NCBI GenBank assembly: GCA_040752195.1
Contig: JBFMFC010000002.1
Span: forward strand, 1-64,000
From: DSNY01 sp040752195
GTDB lineage: Bacteria; Pseudomonadota; Gammaproteobacteria; Burkholderiales; Burkholderiaceae_F
Length of the DNA stretch: 64,000 nt
Direction: 5' to 3'
Below the pieces are notes generated by a model that saw nothing but the letters and a program-made list of their open reading frames with translations, had not been told where the DNA came from and made no database searches. This document shows positions 56,994-64,000 of the stretch, piece after piece; positions within the stretch are counted from its first letter, which is position 1, and each line of letters starts with the position of its first letter. The translations under genes were made by a program, and so were the position numbers.

Positions 56994-57053
56994 AGGCGCT
57001 GCTCTCTGGCCGTCGACGGGCACCCGCGCCGCAACGCACACCCCAGGCGCGAC

Positions 57054-57077
57054 AAAGGGGCGCGGAGGCGCCCCTTT
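57054..57077. terminator. Strong hairpin downstream of coxM
   Basis: AAAGGGGCGC (57054-57063) and GCGCCCCTTT (57068-57077) form a perfect 10-bp stem with a 4-nt loop. It lies 19 bp past the coxM stop on the minus strand and also downstream of the plus-strand fragment, so it can act on both sides. Confidence 0.65.
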
Positions 57078-57095
57078 GCGCATCGCTGCGGGTCG

Positions 57096-57890
57096 CTAGC
57101 CCGCGGCGACGACGGCGCGCTTGGCGAGCACCGGAATCAGGTGCGCGCGGTACTCGGCCGAGCCGTGGATGTCGCTGTTCAGGCCCGATGCCGGCACCTT
57201 GATGCCGTCGCATGACTCCGGCGCGAACTTCTTCGCGAGCGCGTCCTCCAGCGCCTTGACGCGAAACACGCAGGGGCCCGCGCCGGTGACCGCCACGCGC
57301 ACACCGCCGGCGGTCTTCGCGACGAAGACGCCGACCAGTGCGAAGCGCGACGCCGGCTGCTTGAACTTCACATACGCGGCCTTCTCCGGCGCGGGGAAAG
57401 CGACTGCGGTGATCAGTTCGCCCGGCTTCAGCGCCGTTTCGTACAGGCCCTTGAAGTAGTCGTCGGCGGCAATCGTGCGCGTGTTGGTCTGGATCGTTGC
57501 GCCCAAGCCGAGCACGGCCGCCGGATAGTCGGCGGCCGGATCGCTGTTGGCGAGCGAGCCGCCGATCGTTCCGCGGTTGCGTACCGCGCGGTCGCCGATG
57601 CCGTTGGCAAGCCTGGCGAGCGCCGGGATCGCCTTTTGCACGTCCTTCGACGCGGCGACCGCCGAGTGCGTGGTCATCGCGCCGATCGTCACGGTGCCGT
57701 TGGCGAGCTTGATGCCGTTTAACTCGGCGATGCCCGACAGGTCGATGAATCCTTCGGGCGCCAGCAGCCCGAGCTTCATCGAAGGCAGCACCGATTGCCC
57801 GCCGGCGAGCACCTTGTCGTCGGCGTGCTGCGCCAGCAGTTGCGCCGCTTCGGCGACCGAAGCCGGGCGGTGGTAGTGCATGTGATGCAT
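57096..57890 (-). CDS. coxM: CO dehydrogenase-type FAD-binding subunit CoxM
   Basis: The 264-residue FAD subunit of the xanthine-oxidase family has the FAD motifs AGGQSVLPSMKLG and TIGGSLANSDPAADYP (residues about 112-127). It passes electrons from the iron-sulfur subunit to FAD and onward to the membrane. It follows coxL by 10 bp, giving the S-L-M order typical of form II clusters. Confidence 0.92.
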   Translation of the reverse strand: MHHMHYHRPASVAEAAQLLAQHADDKVLAGGQSVLPSMKLGLLAPEGFIDLSGIAELNGIKLANGTVTIGAMTTHSAVAASKDVQKAIPALARLANGIGDRAVRNRGTIGGSLANSDPAADYPAAVLGLGATIQTNTRTIAADDYFKGLYETALKPGELITAVAFPAPEKAAYVKFKQPASRFALVGVFVAKTAGGVRVAVTGAGPCVFRVKALEDALAKKFAPESCDGIKVPASGLNSDIHGSAEYRAHLIPVLAKRAVVAAG

Positions 57891-57900
57891 CGTCGTCTCC

Positions 57901-60267
<2,367 letters not shown>

Positions 60268-60285
60268 CTCGGTGCTCCTAGGTCG

Positions 60286-60358
60286 CGTCGTCCCGGTTCA
60301 TGCCGGGACCCAGGTTGTCGGCTCTGGCCATTGGACCCCGGCCTGCGCCGGGGCGACG
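60286..60358. repeat. REP-like hairpin pair between coxS and coxL
   Basis: Two GC hairpins: TCCCGG (60291-60296) / CCGGGA (60303-60308) and CCCCGGC (60336-60342) / GCCGGGG (60347-60353), arranged as inverted copies of one unit. The reverse-strand translation contains APAQAGVQWP, a peptide often produced by dispersed intergenic palindromes in proteobacteria. It may tune the ratio of coxS to coxL mRNA. Confidence 0.65.
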
Positions 60359-60359
60359 G

Positions 60360-60833
60360 CTAGACACCCATCGCCTTGGCGCCCTGCGCGACGGCCTTGA
60401 CGATGTTCTGGTAGCCGGTGCAGCGGCAGAAATTGCCTTCGAGCCCTTCGCGGATCTGCTCTTCGGTCGCGTGCGGCCAGTGCGTGACCAGATCGATCGC
60501 GCTCATCACCATGCCCGGCGTGCAGAAACCGCACTGCAGCCCGTGGCACGCCTTGAACGCCGCCTGCATCGGGTGCATCGAGCCGTCCGCCGGCGTGATG
60601 CCTTCGATGGTCGTCACCTCCGCGCCCTGCAGTTGCGCGGCGAGCACGTTGCAGCTCTTCACCGCGCGGCCGTTGACGTGAACGGTGCACGCGCCGCACT
60701 GTGCGGTGTCGCAGCCGACGTGCGTTCCGGTCAGCCGCAGGTGCTCGCGGATGAAGGTGACGAGCAGAGTATCGGGTTCAACCTCGGCCGTGACGGCCTT
60801 GCCGTTGACCCGCAGGGAAAGCGGGACTTTCAT
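60360..60833 (-). CDS. coxS: CO dehydrogenase-type iron-sulfur subunit CoxS
   Basis: The 157-residue subunit has a plant-type [2Fe-2S] cluster with Cys41, 46, 49 and 61 (GCDTAQCGACTVHVNG, SC) and a second cluster from LQCGFCTPGM and GNFCRCTGYQNI. It transfers electrons from CoxL to CoxM. ATG 60833 follows AAGGAG. It is first in the coxS-coxL-coxM operon and divergent from the XdhC-like gene. Confidence 0.95.
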   Translation of the reverse strand: MKVPLSLRVNGKAVTAEVEPDTLLVTFIREHLRLTGTHVGCDTAQCGACTVHVNGRAVKSCNVLAAQLQGAEVTTIEGITPADGSMHPMQAAFKACHGLQCGFCTPGMVMSAIDLVTHWPHATEEQIREGLEGNFCRCTGYQNIVKAVAQGAKAMGV

Positions 60834-60895
60834 CCATGTCTCCTTGGGAAGCGGTCGCGCCGCCGTCGCGTGTTCTGGTTCTGGCGCGCGCAGCC

Positions 60896-60925
60896 ACTTT
60901 AGTCGCGCACGGCCGAACTGCGCAA
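60896..60925 (-). promoter_or_regulatory. Candidate coxS promoter
   Basis: On the minus strand TTGCGC (plus 60920-60925), an 18-bp spacer and TAAAGT (plus 60896-60901) would start transcription near 60889, about 56 nt before coxS. Both hexamers depart from consensus. A TAGAAT at 60991-60996 could be the -10 for the divergent gene, but it lacks a good -35. Confidence 0.3.
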
Positions 60926-61031
60926 GCGCATGTCCGCGCGTTTTTGTGATCGCGCGTGTATCGCGCCGCAACAGCCGGACGCGCGGTGACTAGAATGCAC
61001 CAGACAGACCGTTCCGCGGTCGGGAGGTCGC

Positions 61032-62033
61032 ATGGACAGCGTCGACGTACAGGTGCTGAAGAAGGCCGACGAATGGGTGCGCGCCGGCCACCGCGCCGTG
61101 ATGGGCACCATCGTGCGCACGTGGGGTTCGGCGCCGCGGCCGGTCGGGTCGCTCGTGGTGATCCGCGACGACGGGCTCGTGGCAGGCTCGGTCTCCGGCG
61201 GCTGTATCGAGGACGATCTGGTCGACCGGGTGCGCTCGCGCGCGCTCGCGGTCGACCGTCCGCAGCGCGTGAAGTACGGCGTCACCGCCGAGGATGCGTT
61301 CAAGTTCGGCCTGCCGTGCGGCGGCACGCTCGAGCTGGTGCTCGAGCCGGTGACGGCGGAATCGCGCATCGACGAGCTGCTCGCACGCGTGCTCGAGGGC
61401 CGGCAGACCGTGCGACGGCTCGACATGAAGACGGGGCGCGTGACGCTCGCCGAAGGTACCGGCCGCGACGTGCTGTCCGCGACCGACGAGGCACTGGTCA
61501 GCGTGCACGGGCCGCGGCTGCGGCTGCTGGCGATCGGCGCCGGGCAGTTGACGCATTATCTGGCGCAGATGGCGCTCGCTTGCGACTACGCGGTCACGAT
61601 CTGCGATCCTCGCGACGAGTACGCCGACGGCTGGCTCGTTCCGGGAACGACGCTCGTGCGCACGATGCCCGACGACACCGTCGTCGAGTTCAAGCCCGAC
61701 ATGAACACCGCGATCGTCGCGCTGACGCACGACCCGAAGCTCGACGACCTGGCGCTGATGGAGGCGCTGAAGTCGAACGCCTTTTACGTCGGCGCGATCG
61801 GCTCGAAGAAGAACCAGGCCAAGCGCCGCGAGCGGCTGAAGGAATTCGGCGTCACCGAGTCGCAGCTCGGCCGCCTGCACGGCCCCGTCGGCATCAAGAA
61901 CGGCGCGCGCACGCCCGCGGAGATCGCGGTGTCGATCCTCGCCGAGCTGACCGCGGCCAAGTACGGCTACGAGATTCCCGCGCCGCAGCCGGTCGCGCCC
62001 GCCGCGGCGGTCGAGTCGGGCTGCGCGGCCTGA
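61032..62033 (+). CDS. coxI: XdhC/CoxI-family molybdoenzyme maturation protein
   Basis: The 333-residue protein has an N-terminal XdhC/CoxI domain (TWGSAPRPVGSLVVIRDDG, GSVSGGCIEDDL) and a C-terminal Rossmann domain (LLAIGAGQLTHYLAQMAL, YVGAIGSKKNQAKRRERL). The family helps insert or sulfurate the molybdenum cofactor of xanthine-oxidase-type enzymes. It is divergent from coxS and preceded by GGGAGG, so it likely serves the CoxSLM enzyme. It could also act on another molybdoenzyme. Confidence 0.88.
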   Translation: MDSVDVQVLKKADEWVRAGHRAVMGTIVRTWGSAPRPVGSLVVIRDDGLVAGSVSGGCIEDDLVDRVRSRALAVDRPQRVKYGVTAEDAFKFGLPCGGTLELVLEPVTAESRIDELLARVLEGRQTVRRLDMKTGRVTLAEGTGRDVLSATDEALVSVHGPRLRLLAIGAGQLTHYLAQMALACDYAVTICDPRDEYADGWLVPGTTLVRTMPDDTVVEFKPDMNTAIVALTHDPKLDDLALMEALKSNAFYVGAIGSKKNQAKRRERLKEFGVTESQLGRLHGPVGIKNGARTPAEIAVSILAELTAAKYGYEIPAPQPVAPAAAVESGCAA

Positions 62034-62111
62034 CCACTACGACGGCCAGCGCTCGGGCTTTCGGTTCCGCACCTGGACGCTCGGCCCGCGGCGCAGCCGT
62101 CGGCGTCGAAC

Positions 62112-62131
62112 CGGCCGGGACATTCCGGCCG
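62112..62131. terminator. Hairpin between coxI and mrp
   Basis: CGGCCGG (62112-62118) and CCGGCCG (62125-62131) form a perfect 7-bp stem with a 6-nt loop in the 115-bp convergent gap. An alternative stem, ATTCCGG with CCGGAAT, overlaps it. No T-tract follows on either strand, so rho-independent termination is unsure. Confidence 0.4.
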
Positions 62132-62148
62132 CAACGCGGTCCGGAATA

Positions 62149-63234
62149 TCAGGTGTTCGTCACCTTGATCGTCGGGATCTTCAGCGACATGTCCTTGGCC
62201 TTCTCGGCGATCCGGATCGCGACCTTGCGCGCGACGGCCTTGTAGGCGCTGGCGATGTCGCTGTCGGGCTCGGCGACGACGGTCGGACGCCCCGCGTCGG
62301 TCTGCTCGCGGATGCGGATGTCGAGCGGCAGCGAGCCGAGCACTTCGACGCCGTATTCCTTGGCCATGCGCTCGGCGCCGCCGGCGCCGAAAACGTGCTC
62401 GGCGTGCCCGCACTTGCTGCACACGTGCACCGCCATGTTCTCGACGATGCCGAGGATCGGCACGCCGACCTTCTCGAACATCTTCAGGCCCTTGATCGCG
62501 TCGAGCAGCGCGATGTCCTGCGGCGTGGTGACGATCACCGCGCCGGTGACGGGCACCTGCTGCGCGAGCGTGAGCTGGATGTCGCCGGTTCCCGGCGGCA
62601 TGTCGACGATCAGGTAGTCGAGGTCCTTCCAGTTGGTCTGCGCCAGCAACTGCTGCAGCGCCTGCGTGACCATCGGCCCGCGCCAGACCATCGGCTGGTC
62701 GGCGTCGACCAGGAAGCCGATCGAACTGGCCTGGATGCCGTAGTTCTCGAGCGGCTCGAGCGTCCTGCCGTCCACGCTCTCCGGCTTGCCTTCGATGCCG
62801 AGCATCGTCGGCTGGCTCGGACCGTAGATGTCGGCGTCGAGCATGCCGACGCGCGCGCCTTCGGCCGCGAGCGCCAGCGCCAGATTGACGGCCACCGTGC
62901 TCTTGCCCACGCCGCCCTTGCCCGACGAGACGGCGACGATGTTCTTCACGTTGGGCATCACCTTCAGCCCGCGCTGCACCGTGTGCGCGACGATCTTCGT
63001 CGTCACGTTGGCGCTGACGTTGCCGGCGCCCGCGCGCTTGAGCGCGTCGACGACGAGGCCGCGGATGCCGTCGATCTGGCTTGCGGCGGGATAGCCGAGC
63101 TCGATGTCGACGCTCACGTCGTTGCCGTTGACCTTGACGTTGCGCGCCGCGCGCGAGGACACGAGGTCGCGGCCGGTGTTGGGATCGACGACGGTCTTCA
63201 GGATTTCGTTGACGCGTTCTGCGGTGATGCTCAT
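62149..63234 (-). CDS. apbC: Iron-sulfur cluster carrier ATPase Mrp/ApbC
   Basis: The 361-residue protein has an N-terminal MIP18/DUF59-like domain (about residues 5-85) and a P-loop ATPase domain with the deviant Walker A SSGKGGVGKST near residue 105, DADIYGPSQPTMLG, MPPGTGD, and the cluster-binding CxxC in CSKCGHAEHVF. It assembles and delivers 4Fe-4S clusters. It is divergent from metG across 297 bp, a pairing frequent in betaproteobacteria. No clear promoter was found in that gap. Confidence 0.95.
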   Translation of the reverse strand: MSITAERVNEILKTVVDPNTGRDLVSSRAARNVKVNGNDVSVDIELGYPAASQIDGIRGLVVDALKRAGAGNVSANVTTKIVAHTVQRGLKVMPNVKNIVAVSSGKGGVGKSTVAVNLALALAAEGARVGMLDADIYGPSQPTMLGIEGKPESVDGRTLEPLENYGIQASSIGFLVDADQPMVWRGPMVTQALQQLLAQTNWKDLDYLIVDMPPGTGDIQLTLAQQVPVTGAVIVTTPQDIALLDAIKGLKMFEKVGVPILGIVENMAVHVCSKCGHAEHVFGAGGAERMAKEYGVEVLGSLPLDIRIREQTDAGRPTVVAEPDSDIASAYKAVARKVAIRIAEKAKDMSLKIPTIKVTNT

Positions 63235-63531
63235 GTTGGGATCGCGAATCGAGGATGGCTGGAAAAGTCAGCGGTGCAGTCTATCCGACCGCGACCGCGC
63301 CTGCGCCTGCCTTGGACCACCCCATGTGAGCTACTTGCCCTTGTTAAACTCGCGGTCATTCGATCGCCGACCATGCTGTCGCACTTCAGGCTCATCCCGT
63401 CGGCCCGCCCTCCGCGGCCCGGGCGAATGCGCCGTCCGATCTAGCGACCGGCCGCGCCTGGCGGAACCCGGGCGCGCGCAGAATCCCCGCGCCATCCGCA
63501 GTCCGCGATCCGAACCCCGACCCTCGCCCCC

Positions 63532-64000
63532 ATGAACCCGCGCAACCTGTTCGTCACCACCGCCCTGCCGTACGCCAACGGCAAGCCGCACATCGGCCAC
63601 ATCATGGAGTACGTCCAGGCCGACATCTGGGTGCGGTATCAGCGGATGCGCGGGCATGCGGTGCACTTCGTCTGCGCCGAGGACGCGCACGGCGCGCCGA
63701 TCATGATCGCGGCCGAGAAGGCGGGAAAGACGCCGCAGCAGTTCATTGCCGAGATGCGGGCGGCGCGGCAGCAGTACCTCGACGGCTTCCACCTCGGCTT
63801 CGACCACTGGCACACGACCGACTCGCCGGAGAACGTCGAGCTGTCGCAGTCGATCTACCGCGCGCTGCGCGCCAACGAGCTGATCGACATCCGTCGCATC
63901 GAGCAGTTCTACGACCCGGTCAAGGGCATGTTCCTGCCCGACCGCTACATCAAGGGCACGTGCCCCAAGTGCGGCGCAAAGGATCAGTACGGCGACAACT
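63532..64000 (+). CDS. metG: Methionyl-tRNA synthetase, 5' part (truncated by window edge)
   Basis: The first 156 residues of a class I synthetase that charges tRNA-Met. It begins MNPRNLFVTTALPYANGKPH with the ATP-binding HIGH motif at residues 20-23, followed by FVCAEDAHGAPIMIAAEKAG and the start of the zinc knuckle, CPKCGAKDQYGDN. The KMSKS loop and C-terminal domains lie beyond 64000. Confidence 0.97.
   Translation, partial: MNPRNLFVTTALPYANGKPHIGHIMEYVQADIWVRYQRMRGHAVHFVCAEDAHGAPIMIAAEKAGKTPQQFIAEMRAARQQYLDGFHLGFDHWHTTDSPENVELSQSIYRALRANELIDIRRIEQFYDPVKGMFLPDRYIKGTCPKCGAKDQYGDN

Overview
The window is a very GC-rich chromosomal segment with dense, mostly overlapping genes. Protein families and gene neighbours (Dcd, Mrp/ApbC divergent from MetG, form II CoxSLM, AtuA/C/D/F, LivHMGFK, DUF4124, PXPV proteins) suggest a free-living betaproteobacterium, probably Burkholderiales. 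The placement is inferred from gene content, not from a marker-gene tree. A run of 100 N at 38909-39008, flanked by an exact 127-bp duplication, shows this is a scaffolded draft or metagenome assembly.

Region 1 (about 0.4-23 kb) is a trehalose/alpha-glucan island. A plus-strand GNAT-like gene and glucokinase come first. A minus-strand series follows, read from high to low coordinates: glgX, treZ, a malQ-treY fusion, glgB, glgE, a treS-maltokinase fusion, and a small multi-TM channel-family protein. Divergent from glgX, on the plus strand, is a tightly coupled trio: a membrane-anchored trehalose-6-phosphate synthase, otsB and an MscS channel. Three trehalose routes (OtsAB, TreYZ, TreS) and the GlgE maltosyltransferase route therefore sit together, with channel-family genes at both ends. 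This looks like a compatible-solute and osmotic-stress island.

Region 2 (23-34.6 kb) holds single genes: a VOC protein, an IPT-repeat metzincin lipoprotein, a DUF4124-like membrane protein, a PXPV secreted protein, an unassigned lipoprotein, a DsbA-family protein, a solitary Rieske oxygenase, two tandem hemerythrins, a universal stress protein, TcdA, Dcd and a DSD1-family PLP enzyme.

Region 3 (34.6-38.8 kb) carries carbon monoxide dehydrogenase accessory genes coxD, coxE and coxG with a malonyl-CoA decarboxylase gene between coxD and coxE. The structural genes coxS-coxL-coxM (form II type, AYRGAGR active-site loop) and the XdhC/CoxI-like gene lie at 57-62 kb on the far side of region 4, so the cox locus looks split.

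Region 4 (39-57 kb) is an acyl-CoA catabolic and uptake block. It has a thioesterase, an AidB-like acyl-CoA dehydrogenase, a biotin-dependent carboxylase pair (AtuF/AtuC-like), a citronellyl-CoA-dehydrogenase-like enzyme (AtuD-like), a decayed thiolase/FadB remnant, an enoyl-CoA hydratase, AtuA split into two genes, a TetR regulator, and a branched-chain-type ABC importer (LivHMGF, LivK) with an acyl-CoA synthetase gene inside it. A palindromic site shared by the tetR/livH and atuC/pseudogene intergenic regions overlaps candidate -35 boxes and suggests one regulon. The likely substrates are branched or isoprenoid carboxylic acids.

The window ends with mrp/apbC and the divergent 5' part of metG. 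No tRNA, rRNA, CRISPR array, transposase or integrase was seen.
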